Shown: piece by piece, positions 26,656 through 35,523 of the stretch
Numbering within the stretch: the first letter of the stretch is position 1
Layout: every line of letters starts with the position of its first letter
Source of the DNA: JAENVU01 sp038250905
GTDB lineage: Bacteria > Actinomycetota > Acidimicrobiia > IMCC26256 > JAENVU01
Length of the DNA: 64,000 nt
Assembly: GCA_038250905.1 (NCBI GenBank)
Contig: JBBSBV010000015.1
Location: 1 to 64,000, forward strand
Reading direction: 5' to 3'
Translations under genes and position numbers: made by a program
The notes under the pieces: model-generated
Told to the model about the DNA's origin: nothing
The model's database searches: none
The model's input: the letters and a program-made list of their open reading frames with translations, nothing else

Positions 26656-27276
26656 ATGATCCTGCGCACTCGAATCGCAGCTGCGACGGCCGGCGCGGCG
26701 TCCTGGACCCTGGTCGAGTACGGGCTGCACCGGGGCGCGATGCACGAGCTGCGCGGTCGGGGGCTGGCGTCGGTCGAGCACCTCGGGCACCACGCCGACG
26801 TCACATATTTCTCACCCGCCTCGAAGAAGCTGGCGTCGGCGGTCGTCACGACGGCGGTGACGTATCCGGTCGCGGTCGCAATTGCCGGACGCCGCCGGGC
26901 CACCGCCTATACGACCGGGTTGATCGCGATGTACTTCGGCTACGAGGTGGCGCACCGGCGCACCCACACGCACCCGCCCCGTGGCCGGTACGGGCGGTGG
27001 GCCCGGCGCAATCACCTGCATCACCACTTCGGCGCGCCGATGCGGAACTTCGGCGTCACGTCCGCGGTGTGGGACCGGCTCTTCGGCACGTACGACGAAC
27101 CCGGTGTCGTGACGGTGCCGCGACGCATGGCACCGAAGTGGATGTTCGACGAGACCGGCGAACTCCGCGCCGAGTTCGAGACGGACTACGTCGTCGTCGG
27201 CGCCGACCGTCCCGAGAAAACGCAGGTCGAGCGCGACCGGGTCGACGCGTTCGCCAACGTCGCCCCGGAGGCCTGA
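26656..27276 (+). CDS. Fatty acid hydroxylase/sterol desaturase-like membrane protein
   Basis: About 206 aa from ATG 26656 (GGGGAA upstream). Histidine boxes appear in order: HRGAMH, HLGHHAD, HRRTHTH and HLHHHFG, the di-iron ligands of the fatty acid hydroxylase superfamily, with membrane segments around residues 5-25 and 60-95. It would insert oxygen or a double bond into a lipid chain in the membrane. Electron donor genes are not adjacent. Confidence 0.82.
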   Translation: MILRTRIAAATAGAASWTLVEYGLHRGAMHELRGRGLASVEHLGHHADVTYFSPASKKLASAVVTTAVTYPVAVAIAGRRRATAYTTGLIAMYFGYEVAHRRTHTHPPRGRYGRWARRNHLHHHFGAPMRNFGVTSAVWDRLFGTYDEPGVVTVPRRMAPKWMFDETGELRAEFETDYVVVGADRPEKTQVERDRVDAFANVAPEA

Positions 27277-27295
27277 CCGGAAGGACCGGACCGCG

Positions 27296-27526
27296 TCAAT
27301 GGTCCTCGTAGTGCATGGCAGCTTCCTCGGCGGTCAACGGGTCCTCCGCCGGTTGTTCGGACGCGATCAACTCGGCGATCTCGTCGTCGAGCAACTGGTC
27401 CGGGGCGAGCAGACGTCCGTGAAGATGGCCGTCGCCCGGCGGAGGGCCTTCGACGATCGTCTCGTCCTCACCGCGAGACTCTTCATCGAACAGTTCGGCT
27501 TCGTCCTGGGCGTCGTGCTCGTCCAT
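27296..27526 (-). CDS. Small acidic protein
   Basis: ATG 27526 follows AAGGA. The 76-aa product is strongly acidic (MDEHDAQDEAELFDEESRGEDE...) with repeated Asp/Glu and no hydrophobic segment. It is probably soluble. It converges closely (20 bp) on the hydroxylase-like gene. No family recognised. Confidence 0.6.
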   Translation of the reverse strand: MDEHDAQDEAELFDEESRGEDETIVEGPPPGDGHLHGRLLAPDQLLDDEIAELIASEQPAEDPLTAEEAAMHYEDH

Positions 27527-27660
27527 GGTGTGGTCCTTCGATCGCGATGTTTCAACCTGGCCCCGAGTGTGCACTCAGGACCACGACATTCCCAGAGCCG
27601 AAGGTCCTTCGCCGCGACAACGCGGCCGACGAACCGTGAGGGGCCCGCCACCGCGGCCCG

Positions 27661-28443
27661 TCAGGGCCGGCCGAGCGCGGCTTCGAACCGCCCCATCGAA
27701 CGGGCGACCAGGTTCTCGCCGAACTGGTCTGGTACCGATTGGTAGAGAGTCGCGGTGTAGTTCACGACGTAGCGATCGACGCGCACGAGCTGCACGACCA
27801 ACCCGAGCTGTTGGCTCGCCGCACCCAGTTCGATCGTGACCACGACTTCGTAGGCCGTGGTCGCGTCACCCGCGGCCGGCACACCCAGTCGTTGCACCGA
27901 AGTCACGAGCTTGGGGGTCGGCTGTCCGGGTGTCGCGCTCGCAGCCATCTGCTGCTGGAGGATCTTGTCGAAGAGTCGTTGGAGGCACGTTTCCGTCGAT
28001 GATCCCGCGAACGCGTCGTATGCAGTCTTCGCGGCGCCGGCCGATGCGTAGGCGACCACGTCGTTGCTGCTCGTACTCACCTGATCAGGGTTCGCGGCGG
28101 CTTCCGTGCCGTTCTCGAACTCGGTCGACTCGACCTTGATTTGACGGTCGGAGATTTCGGCTTGCTTCACGAACTCGCGGCACTCCGCGATGCCTTTCGC
28201 AACCCGTTGCGACTCGTTGTCACTGCTCGTGCTCGGCGGCGTCCCCTTGTCGCGCCAGCCCGTCGGGAAGTCGCTCGTCCGAAGGAGGCCGGCCCGCATC
28301 GCCTGCTTGTCCACCGCGGTCGACGGTGACGTGGTCGAGGTGGACTTCGACGACCCCGAGCTCCCGCACGCAGCGAGGGTTGCAGTGAAGACGGCGGCCA
28401 CCGCGATCGTGGTCAGCACGCGAGAGGTTCCGAGCCGATGCAT
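27661..28443 (-). CDS. Lipoprotein of unknown function
   Basis: ATG 28443 follows AAGAAGGG; the longer open frame upstream is not protein-like. The 260-aa product has a lipobox LAAC (Cys about residue 25), a Ser/Thr linker, then a globular domain with TSDFPTGW, CREFV and a beta-rich C-terminal half ending QFGENLVARSMGRFEAAL. This layout resembles actinobacterial sensor-domain (PknH-like) lipoproteins. The Cys pair is likely disulfide-bonded. It is divergent from the two-HTH regulator. Confidence 0.8.
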   Translation of the reverse strand: MHRLGTSRVLTTIAVAAVFTATLAACGSSGSSKSTSTTSPSTAVDKQAMRAGLLRTSDFPTGWRDKGTPPSTSSDNESQRVAKGIAECREFVKQAEISDRQIKVESTEFENGTEAAANPDQVSTSSNDVVAYASAGAAKTAYDAFAGSSTETCLQRLFDKILQQQMAASATPGQPTPKLVTSVQRLGVPAAGDATTAYEVVVTIELGAASQQLGLVVQLVRVDRYVVNYTATLYQSVPDQFGENLVARSMGRFEAALGRP

Positions 28444-28696
28444 AGGTGATCCCTTCTTGATCGGTCTCCAGAGACAACGGCACGAGATACCCCGGGCTTG
28501 ACCGCATGAGACAAAGGGCACGAGGGACTTTCGGCGGGAATGCACCCTTCCCCACCGAACCGGGAGCCCCTTCGCCCGGCGGGGGCGGCCACAACGCCGC
28601 CCGACCATCGCTCGCAGCCCCACGCGAGCAAGAAAAAGTCGGGACCGGAAACCGGTCCGGGCAGGGAGGACCAGCCTCAACGGCCCCGACAACTCC

Positions 28697-30472
28697 ATGG
28701 TAGGCAACACCACCACCGCCGGACGCGATCACACCACCGCTCTGGCAAGATGCTCGCGGGAAGGGTGGCGCCACGCCGTGGACGAGATCGAGCAACAGAT
28801 CCAGGTGGTCGGCCGGCTGGTCGAACGACTCGGAACACCCGTCGACGACGCTGCGTTGCTCGCGCTCCTCGACGAGGCCGCGCTGCCCCTCATCGAGACG
28901 GACCTCATCCATCGTCTCGTCCCTCACGCGAGGCGGCTGCGCGAGCTCGACTACGACGACCACCCGTGGGCCGGACTTGTCGGTGGCGTGGCGCTCTGCT
29001 CGATCGACCGGCCGCTCGGTCGGGCGTTGCTGCAGCGAGCTCGCGAGGCCTTCGAGCCGACCGACGACCGGATCGGCAACGGCTATGCGTGTTTCCTCGA
29101 AGGGCTCGAGGACATCGGAGAGGGACACATCGCGGCCGCCAGCGAATGGTGGCGTCGGTCCCGTGAGCTCCTCCGCGGCGAGGGGCCGGTGGAAGGGATG
29201 GCACTCGCTCACCTGGCGCTCGGCGCATACGGCGAAGGTGACCTCGGCCGCGCCGAACTCCTCGCCCACGAGTCGCTCATCAGCGCGCGCACTCGCGGCG
29301 ACGACCGCGTCATCGGCATCGCGTGCATGTACCTGGCGTTCGTCCGTGTCCACGCCGGCGAGTTCGCGGCCGCGGACGCCGCGGTCGCCGAAGGCATCGC
29401 CGGCCTCGAGCGCATCGCCGACCCGGCCAACCGGTACGAACTCCCGATGTTGCTCGCCGTACAGGGATGTGTGGCCGCGCTCCGCGGCGACAGCGGCACC
29501 GCTGAGCGGAGCTGGGAAGATGCAATCGCGTCCGCGGCACTGGTCGAGAACCGGTGGTACGACGCGATCACCCTGGTCGTCCGCTCCGACTGCACCTCGG
29601 ACACCAACCCGCGCCGCGCCGTCGAGGACGCCCGGTGCGCGCTCGACTACTTCAGTTGGGCCGGCGAGGAGTGGTGGGTCCATTGGGCGCGCACGGCACT
29701 CATTGCCGGGCACCGGTCGTCCGGTGCGCTGGCGACCGCCGCGGAGCTCTCCCGGCGGCTGCTCGGAGCCCCGCTGACGCCGCTCGAGCGGGGACGAGCA
29801 CTCGCGGCCTACGGAGAGACGCTGGTGTGCCTCGATGATTCCGCCGCGATCGCGGTACTCGAGGACGGAATCGCCGAACTCGACCGCGCCGGCGGGAGCT
29901 ACTGGGCGGCGCGGGCCGAGACGCTGCTCGCGGCGGTCGCACCGGACCGGAGCGCGGCCTTGACCGCCAGCATCCGTACTCGCGCGGGCAACGCGATCGA
30001 GGACCCGGCGTGGGCTGCGTTGCTCGACCCGGCCGTGGCGCCGGGGACGACTCGCCGAATCGAAGCACCGGCGTCGAACGGAACCGCGACGAGCACGCGG
30101 TCGGCCGTCCTCGACCTCGTGGCACGCGGATTCACCAGCCGGCAAGCGGCAGCCGCGCTCGGCGTCGCCCCCAGCACCGTCGACACCCACATCCGCGCCG
30201 CGATGCGAACCACCGGCTCACGGACCCGGTCCCAGGCCGCGGCGCAGCAGCGATCGAGCGACAACGAATGTGGCGAAGCCCTCGACCTGCGACGGGACGA
30301 GTTGGCGACCCTCGAGCTGCTCGCAGGAGGCCGGACCATCGCGCAGGTCGCCGACGAGTTGCACTACTCACGCCGAACCGTCGAACGACGTCTGGCCGCA
30401 CTGCGCGTCCGGGTCGGCGTCGCCACGAACCAAGGGCTCGTCGCGCGGGTCCGCGAGCTGCAGATCGTCTGA
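28697..30472 (+). CDS. Large transcriptional regulator with helical repeat domain and two tandem C-terminal HTHs
   Basis: The product is 591 aa. Residues 20-430 form a TPR-like all-helical array as in LuxR-family LAL regulators, but no P-loop ATPase precedes it. Residues about 465-515 (SAVLDLVARGFTSRQAAAALGVAPSTVDTHIRAAM) are a first LuxR/GerE-like HTH, and about 530-585 (LATLELLAGGRTIAQVADELHYSRRTVERRLAALR) a second. Two DNA-binding domains in one chain are unusual. The start at ATG 28697 lacks a strong ribosome binding site; an in-frame GTG lies about 80 nt later. Confidence 0.75.
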   Translation: MVGNTTTAGRDHTTALARCSREGWRHAVDEIEQQIQVVGRLVERLGTPVDDAALLALLDEAALPLIETDLIHRLVPHARRLRELDYDDHPWAGLVGGVALCSIDRPLGRALLQRAREAFEPTDDRIGNGYACFLEGLEDIGEGHIAAASEWWRRSRELLRGEGPVEGMALAHLALGAYGEGDLGRAELLAHESLISARTRGDDRVIGIACMYLAFVRVHAGEFAAADAAVAEGIAGLERIADPANRYELPMLLAVQGCVAALRGDSGTAERSWEDAIASAALVENRWYDAITLVVRSDCTSDTNPRRAVEDARCALDYFSWAGEEWWVHWARTALIAGHRSSGALATAAELSRRLLGAPLTPLERGRALAAYGETLVCLDDSAAIAVLEDGIAELDRAGGSYWAARAETLLAAVAPDRSAALTASIRTRAGNAIEDPAWAALLDPAVAPGTTRRIEAPASNGTATSTRSAVLDLVARGFTSRQAAAALGVAPSTVDTHIRAAMRTTGSRTRSQAAAQQRSSDNECGEALDLRRDELATLELLAGGRTIAQVADELHYSRRTVERRLAALRVRVGVATNQGLVARVRELQIV

Positions 30473-30714
30473 AGTCGGGGCCGGTCCGAACCGCGCGCCG
30501 AGGAACGGCGGGTGCTGGACCCTGCAGCCGAGAACGCGGAGAGCCCGCCGCCCACCGACGACGACTCCCCCCTGTCCACGCGTTCCGCGCCGTCGAGCAC
30601 GTTCCTCGACGGTGCCACCGTCAGCGTAGGTGTGCCCGCGCTCCGTGGCCTCCCCAGAATGCGACAACTTCGCCCGGGCGCGTCACGGTGACTGCATCGC
30701 CGCGCCCGGACCCA

Positions 30715-31455
30715 TCACACGGTGGCGCCTCGTCGAGGTCGGATCCCGTCATCGAAGTTCGGGGCGAGGGTCAGGAGTTGCGAGACGTCGACGCCGTCGG
30801 CGAACGATTCGCAACCGCTGCGCTGAAACAGGCGCGCCGTACCGGTCACCGTGGCGGTCCGGTCGCTGACCCGCAGCCACGATCCTTCGTACATCGCCAA
30901 CACCGGACAGTGGTTCTCCTCGAGGAACTCGGCAATGCGTTCCTCCCGGCTCTCCCCCATGAACGTCGAGGCGGGGTCGGCGTCGAAATAGTGGAGGTTG
31001 ATCTGAAACGGCAGCAGACCAAGGGCCGAGAGGCTGGGCGGTTCACAGATCGGCATGTCGTTGGTGGTTCGGACGGTCGGGCACGCGACGTTGGTGCCGG
31101 CCGACGCGCCCATGTAACGCGTCGTCCCGGCCCGCACGTTCGCACTGAGCTGCTCGATCACGCCGAGTCCATAGAGCGAGTCGAGCAGCCGGAAGCTGTT
31201 GCCCCCACCCATCATCACGACGTCGGCTTCGCAGATCGCGCGGTCGGGAGCCTTCGCGCGATGGGCTGATGCCACGGCGATGTCGAGCATCCCGAAGGCC
31301 GCCTCGACCCGGTCTGCGTAGTCGTCCCAATCGGCGAGTGCGTAGGGAACGAACGTGACAGTGGCGCCGGCCGCCACCTCGCGGAACGCGGTGGCCGCGT
31401 GAGCAAACATGTCCGCTCCGTAGTTCGTGGAGTTCGACAGCAAGAGCAGCTCCAT
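30715..31455 (-). CDS. pepE: Peptidase E (dipeptidase E, family S51)
   Basis: ATG 31455 follows AAGGA; the longer open frame is ignored. The 246-aa product has MELLLLSNSTNYG, VVMMGGGNSFRLLDSLY, the nucleophile elbow GASAGTN (Ser118) and INLHYFDAD (His155), matching E. coli PepE (Ser120, His157). It hydrolyses N-terminal Asp dipeptides in the cytoplasm. Length and motif order are normal. Confidence 0.9.
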   Translation of the reverse strand: MELLLLSNSTNYGADMFAHAATAFREVAAGATVTFVPYALADWDDYADRVEAAFGMLDIAVASAHRAKAPDRAICEADVVMMGGGNSFRLLDSLYGLGVIEQLSANVRAGTTRYMGASAGTNVACPTVRTTNDMPICEPPSLSALGLLPFQINLHYFDADPASTFMGESREERIAEFLEENHCPVLAMYEGSWLRVSDRTATVTGTARLFQRSGCESFADGVDVSQLLTLAPNFDDGIRPRRGATV

Positions 31456-31666
31456 GTGCCCATCCTTGTCCGGCGGATCCGCCCAACCCTCACCCGGTCC
31501 CGTGCGATACCGGCGCTCCGATCGAGGCACGCGCGCCGGGCGCTTTCCACACGGCGGTCCCGGGCACGGTTGCACTGAAGCGACTCCTCGCCTCTCGCAC
31601 GCACCCCCGAGGACCGATACAGTCAGCTTTGCTTCACTTTGGGGCAGGCACGGCAGGGGGCAGGGC

Positions 31667-33184
31667 ATGGGAGCAGGATCTTCGGGCACGCGTGCGAGTT
31701 GGGGGCGACGGATCGGGTTCGTATTCGTCGTCGGAGTGCTGATGACGGTCGTCGCGGCCGTGATACCCGCGGCGGGAACAACGCCGACGTCGCCCGCGCC
31801 ACGGCGTGCCTTCAGCAACGAGGCGATGTTCGAGCAGAAGCATTCGACGGTGGGTGCGAGTTCGGTGACGCGGCCCTTCCTCGTCTCGACTCCGTCGCCG
31901 TACGCGGGAGCCGACGCGACCGGCGACGCGTCAGACCCGCGCGCCGATATCAGCCCCTTCGCCGTTTACTACACCCCGTCGCTGCTCACGCTCGCGTTCA
32001 AGACGCAGGCGATGACCGACCCGCACTCCGATGCGGTGTGGGATTGCACCTCCGACACGGTGGGCTGCGGCATCTCGGGGATCGACCATTCGATCGACGT
32101 CACCGGTGACGGCGTCCCGGAGTTCGAGGTCTTCGGCCACCGCGACATCTTCACTGGTGCGCTCACCGGCGAGGTCACGACGGAGTCGTTGGGCCACCTC
32201 TGTGATGCGACATTCGATTGGAGCGGCGTCGGCGGATACACCCTCGCCTTCTATCCCGGATGCCTCGGCGGCTTCGGCCCGGTCAGCATCAACTTCTACA
32301 TCTCGATCGACACCGACCCGTACGGGACGTCGGGGAGTTCGTCTTCCGACTTCGCTCCCGGTCCCCTTTCCTGGACACCGTTCGTCACGATGACGACGCC
32401 CCCGCCTCCGCCGCCTCCCCCACCCCCTCCGCCGCCTCCCCCACCGCCGACGTATCCGGTGAAGGCGCGCGGGTTCGTGCTCGATGGCTACGGCGGACTC
32501 CACGGATTCCGCACCTGGTCGAGCCCCGGCGCCACGCCGGTCGCGACCGGCGCCCCCTATTGGCCGGGATGGGACATCGCCCGCGGCGTCGACATGTTCC
32601 CCGGCCTGGCCCAATCGGGGTACGTCGTCGACGGGTTCGGCGGTCTGCACTTCTTCCGCGCGGGCGGGAGCTATTCACCCGGCCGAATCCGCCACGCCCC
32701 TTACTGGCCCGGCTGGGACATCGCTCGAGGCGTTGCCCTGCTCCGCGACGGCACCGGCGGGTTCGTCCTCGATGGGTTCGGAGGCCTCCACGGATTCTCG
32801 ATCGGCGCGCATCCGGCGCCGGTCGCCACCGGTGTCACCTATTGGCCCGGCTGGGACATCGCCCGAGGCGTGACGATGCTTTCGGACGGGACCGGCTACG
32901 TGGTCGACGCGTTCGGCGGTATCCACCAGTTCAACACGTCGGCCACGGCGGCTCGGAAGCCGCGCCTGTCGACGTACTGGCCCGGCTGGGACATCGCCCG
33001 GGGCATCACGTTGCTTCGAGACGCATACGAGAAGACCGGCGGATACGTGGTCGACGGCTACGGCGGCATCCACGGTTTCGACCTCGGCTCCTCCGGCGGC
33101 GGCGCGGTCCCAGGCCCGCCGGTCAACGCGCCCTACTGGCCGGGATGGAACATCGCCCGAGGCATCGCGGTGTACTCCGGATAG
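31667..33184 (+). CDS. Secreted protein with proline-rich linker and five WPGWDIARG repeats
   Basis: ATG 31667 gives 505 aa with a signal/anchor helix at about 15-38. Residues 40-240 are a beta-rich domain with two Cys pairs. A run of about 17 prolines follows near residue 245-262, then five repeats of about 48 residues, each reading GxVxDGxGGLHxF ... YWPGWDIARG. Such repeats occur on cell-surface proteins of actinobacteria and should fold as a small beta-propeller-like wheel. A cell-wall or surface-binding role is likely but unproven. Confidence 0.8.
   Translation: MGAGSSGTRASWGRRIGFVFVVGVLMTVVAAVIPAAGTTPTSPAPRRAFSNEAMFEQKHSTVGASSVTRPFLVSTPSPYAGADATGDASDPRADISPFAVYYTPSLLTLAFKTQAMTDPHSDAVWDCTSDTVGCGISGIDHSIDVTGDGVPEFEVFGHRDIFTGALTGEVTTESLGHLCDATFDWSGVGGYTLAFYPGCLGGFGPVSINFYISIDTDPYGTSGSSSSDFAPGPLSWTPFVTMTTPPPPPPPPPPPPPPPPPTYPVKARGFVLDGYGGLHGFRTWSSPGATPVATGAPYWPGWDIARGVDMFPGLAQSGYVVDGFGGLHFFRAGGSYSPGRIRHAPYWPGWDIARGVALLRDGTGGFVLDGFGGLHGFSIGAHPAPVATGVTYWPGWDIARGVTMLSDGTGYVVDAFGGIHQFNTSATAARKPRLSTYWPGWDIARGITLLRDAYEKTGGYVVDGYGGIHGFDLGSSGGGAVPGPPVNAPYWPGWNIARGIAVYSG
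32403..32454 (+). repeat. Polyproline-coding tract
   Basis: A CCN-rich stretch (CCG/CCT/CCC codons) coding for about 17 consecutive prolines, forming a rigid linker between the N-terminal domain and the WPGWDIARG repeats. Confidence 0.8.
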
Positions 33185-33260
33185 ACCGCTGCCGTAGGGG
33201 GCCAGGCACTGAAACCGTCAGGTCATCTGCCGATGCCTCGCCGGTCAGTACCGTCAGACC

Positions 33261-34577
33261 ATGACGGCTGACACCGCACGCTTGGCCGTACAGATCCTCG
33301 ATCGGAATCGTCGTGGCGCATGGACGTGTCCGGCCGCGGGGGTGTATCCGCACCAATGGCTCTGGGATTCGTGCTTCGTGGCCATCGGTTTGGCGCGCGT
33401 CGACCCCGAGCGTGCCGCCGGGGAGATCATCTCGGTGCTCCGCGGTCAATGGACCAACGGCATGGTCCCGCACATGATCTTCGCCCCGGACGTCAACGAC
33501 GAGGGCAGCCGGCGACTGTGGCGGTCACGAGACGATCCACGCGCCCCGCGAGACGTGGACACGTCGTGCATCACGCAGCCGCCTGTCCTTGCGATCGCGG
33601 CGTCGTTCGTCGCGCGTCGACTCGGGCGACGCGAGCGCGCGGCGTTTCTCGCGAATGTGGTTCCGAAGCTCGTCGACTACCACCAGTGGCTCTACCGGGA
33701 ACGTGATCCGACTGGTTCCGGCCTGGTGACGCAGATTCATCCTTGGGAGTGTGGGCTCGACACGACACCGCCCTGGATGAACGCGTTGCGGGAGATCCGT
33801 CAGCCGCGTTGGCTCACGCTCGCGTTGCGCCTGCACATGAACGGACTCGCGCGACGCTTCCGGCGTGACGTCCGCTATATCCCCGCCGCCGAACGGTCCA
33901 GTGATGACGACGGCCTCCGCATGCTCGCGCTCGCTGCGCACCTCGAGCGGCACCGCTTCGATCTCGCGCGGCTGACACCAGGCGACTCGGTGATGATCCA
34001 AGACGTGTCGTTCAACGCGCTCCTCGTGGTGGCGAACCGCATGCTGTCGGAACTCGCCGAGCAGGTCGGCACGCCCCTTGCGCCGGATCTCGTCCACAAG
34101 TTCGAAGCCGCCGCGATCGCGTTCGAAGGACTGTGGGACGAGACGTGTGGTCGGTACTGCTCGCGTGATGTGACCAGCGGCGCGCTGATCACGACGCCGA
34201 CGATCGCGACGTTCGTCGCACTGTGGGCCACGTCGCGGCCTGATCGACTGCGCCGGTTGCTCGATGATCTGGATGCGCCGGTTTGGAAGACGCCGTTCCC
34301 GGTTCCCAGTGTGCCGACGGATTCGGTGGGATTCAGTGCCGAGCGATACTGGCAGGGCCCGACCTGGATCAACACGAACTGGCTCATCGTTCAGGGCTTG
34401 CACGCCCACGGCGAGACCCGGCGGGCCGACGATCTCACGCTCCGTACGCTCGATCTCGTCTCCGGGGGCGACTTCTCCGAATACTTCTCACCGATCACCG
34501 GTAAGGGCTACGGCGCCGACGAGTTCTCCTGGACCGCGGCACTCACCCTCGACCTGCTCGATGTGCACGAGGAGTAG
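33261..34577 (+). CDS. GH63-like glycosidase (glucosylglycerate/mannosylglycerate hydrolase type)
   Basis: The product is 438 aa, close to the 446 aa of mycobacterial glucosylglycerate hydrolase. Family motifs are present: YPHQWLWDSCF (Asp36), IHPWECGLDTTPPW (Trp162, candidate acid Asp167), RYWQGPTWINTNWLI and the candidate base Glu421 in GADEFSW. The (alpha/alpha)6 fold enzyme would release glucose from compatible solutes such as glucosylglycerate, which fits recovery from nitrogen or salt stress. The exact substrate is inference. Confidence 0.8.
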   Translation: MTADTARLAVQILDRNRRGAWTCPAAGVYPHQWLWDSCFVAIGLARVDPERAAGEIISVLRGQWTNGMVPHMIFAPDVNDEGSRRLWRSRDDPRAPRDVDTSCITQPPVLAIAASFVARRLGRRERAAFLANVVPKLVDYHQWLYRERDPTGSGLVTQIHPWECGLDTTPPWMNALREIRQPRWLTLALRLHMNGLARRFRRDVRYIPAAERSSDDDGLRMLALAAHLERHRFDLARLTPGDSVMIQDVSFNALLVVANRMLSELAEQVGTPLAPDLVHKFEAAAIAFEGLWDETCGRYCSRDVTSGALITTPTIATFVALWATSRPDRLRRLLDDLDAPVWKTPFPVPSVPTDSVGFSAERYWQGPTWINTNWLIVQGLHAHGETRRADDLTLRTLDLVSGGDFSEYFSPITGKGYGADEFSWTAALTLDLLDVHEE

Positions 34578-34582
34578 CCGAG

Positions 34583-34903
34583 TCAGCTGATGAGTGAGAT
34601 GACCCGAGCGATCGCGAATCCGCAGCCGCCGATTCCGAGCACCCGCCGCCAGGGATTGACACCACGAATCACTTCGTCGAGAGCCCACCACGTGAGTGCG
34701 CCCGTGCCGACCCAGGCCGCGGCGGAGTCGGTCCGTGTCCCGTCGGTGACGAACGCGCCGACGACGACGCTGCCGAGGAAGATCCAGAGCGGAACGTTGG
34801 GAAACTGAGCGATGACGATCTCGCCGGTTCCACGATCTCGAAACCACCAGTCGCGCGTCGTCATCTCTCGGCGGTTCACTGCACGGCTTCCTTCATCGGC
34901 CAT
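34583..34903 (-). CDS. Small membrane protein
   Basis: Up to 106 aa; a GTG at 34879 with AAGGAAG 7 nt upstream may be the true start (98 aa). It has DWWFRDRGTGEIVIAQFPNVPLWIFL followed by three hydrophobic segments (about 38-52, 63-80, 88-105). The N-terminal WWFRDR...IAQxPN pattern recurs in small actinobacterial membrane proteins of unknown function. It ends 5 bp from the stop of the GH63 gene. Confidence 0.65.
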   Translation of the reverse strand: MADEGSRAVNRREMTTRDWWFRDRGTGEIVIAQFPNVPLWIFLGSVVVGAFVTDGTRTDSAAAWVGTGALTWWALDEVIRGVNPWRRVLGIGGCGFAIARVISLIS

Positions 34904-34989
34904 CGACGCCAGTATGTCGTTCCGAAGCGGATGACGCGCGACGCGTCGCGTTTGGGTGTCGGACCGATGGTCGCGGCGCGATGACGCGA

Positions 34990-35262
34990 TCAGCTGCGCT
35001 CGTATACCGTCACTCCAGGAACGATCCGCTCCCGGAAGATGCGCAGCACCTCGCCGGGTTCGGCGTGGCGCCCGGTCTGCTGCTTCGAGTAGATCGGCAC
35101 GCCGTCGACCTCCACGTCGAAGACACCTTTACTCCCGGTCGCGAGCGTCAGCTCGTCGATGACGTGCTGATAGTCGTGCAGGAGATCAGCCGCCGCACGG
35201 ACCGCGCGGCCTGAATAGTCTCAAGGCACGCAGTACGTGATGCGAATCCGATGCCGTTCCAC
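34990..35262 (-). CDS. SelW-like Rdx family selenoprotein with in-frame UGA (Sec14)
   Basis: Reading from the only in-frame start, GTG 35262, gives RIRITYCVP, then TGA at 35223-35221, then DYSGRAVRAAADLLHDYQ, ...VFDVEVDGVPIYSK...GRHAEPGEVLRIFRERI to a TGA stop at 34990. The downstream part is a complete SelW/SelT-like thioredoxin fold (Rdx family), 90 residues in all. Homologues carry CxxC or CxxU at this spot; here the second position is UGA, giving Cys11-Val-Pro-Sec14. A SECIS-like hairpin lies 11-29 nt after the UGA. Standard gene callers would miss or truncate it. No SelA/B/C/D genes are in the window. A nonsense-mutated CxxC gene is the alternative. Confidence 0.85.
35192..35210 (-). promoter_or_regulatory. 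Bacterial SECIS-like hairpin in the SelW-like mRNA
   Basis: In the mRNA the arms GCCGCGC and GUGCGGC pair over 7 bp (one G-U) around the loop GGUCC, 11-29 nt after the UGA. The apical GU is 19-20 nt after the UGA, inside the 16-37 nt window described for bacterial SECIS elements, and the loop resembles the GGUCU loop of E. coli fdhF. Confidence 0.7.
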
Positions 35263-35297
35263 GCTCTCAGCGTACCGACTATCGGCGTGTCGCCGGG

Positions 35298-35333
35298 CCG
35301 ATAGGCCCCCGATGGGACTTCAGCCCCTATCGG
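35298..35333. promoter_or_regulatory. Intergenic palindrome with DosR-like box between selenoprotein and nifJ operon
   Basis: CCGATAGG (35298-35305) and CCTATCGG (35326-35333) are perfect 8-bp inverted repeats; a further CTATCGG lies at 35279-35285. Inside, GGGACTTCAGCCCC (35314-35327) matches the core GGGACTWWAGTCCC of the mycobacterial DosR/DevR box at 12 of 14 positions. It is centred about 66 bp upstream of the leader ORF of the pyruvate:ferredoxin oxidoreductase operon, an anaerobic function that would suit such a regulator. Confidence 0.5.
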
Positions 35334-35386
35334 TCGCGGGTGCCAGCTCGCAAGATCATCATGCACATCCCTGATCGGAGGAGGTC

Positions 35387-35523
35387 ATGGAGTTCTTTCC
35401 CGAGTTGTCGCTCGTCGGCGACGTCGTCAACCACGTCGTGCGCGCACGGCCCTTGGCGCGAACCCGGGCGGGGCGGGCCTTCCGACCCTGGACGTTGAGC
35501 ATCTCGCACGCGATGGTGGCGCC

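Noticed and set aside
34981..35214. 77-codon plus-strand open frame
   Set aside because: It is the antisense shadow of the SelW-like gene and has no homology-like features.
35148..35366. 72-codon minus-strand open frame over the selenoprotein
   Set aside because: Its translation has no domain character and lies in a different frame from the SelW-like protein, which has clear family motifs on both sides of the UGA.
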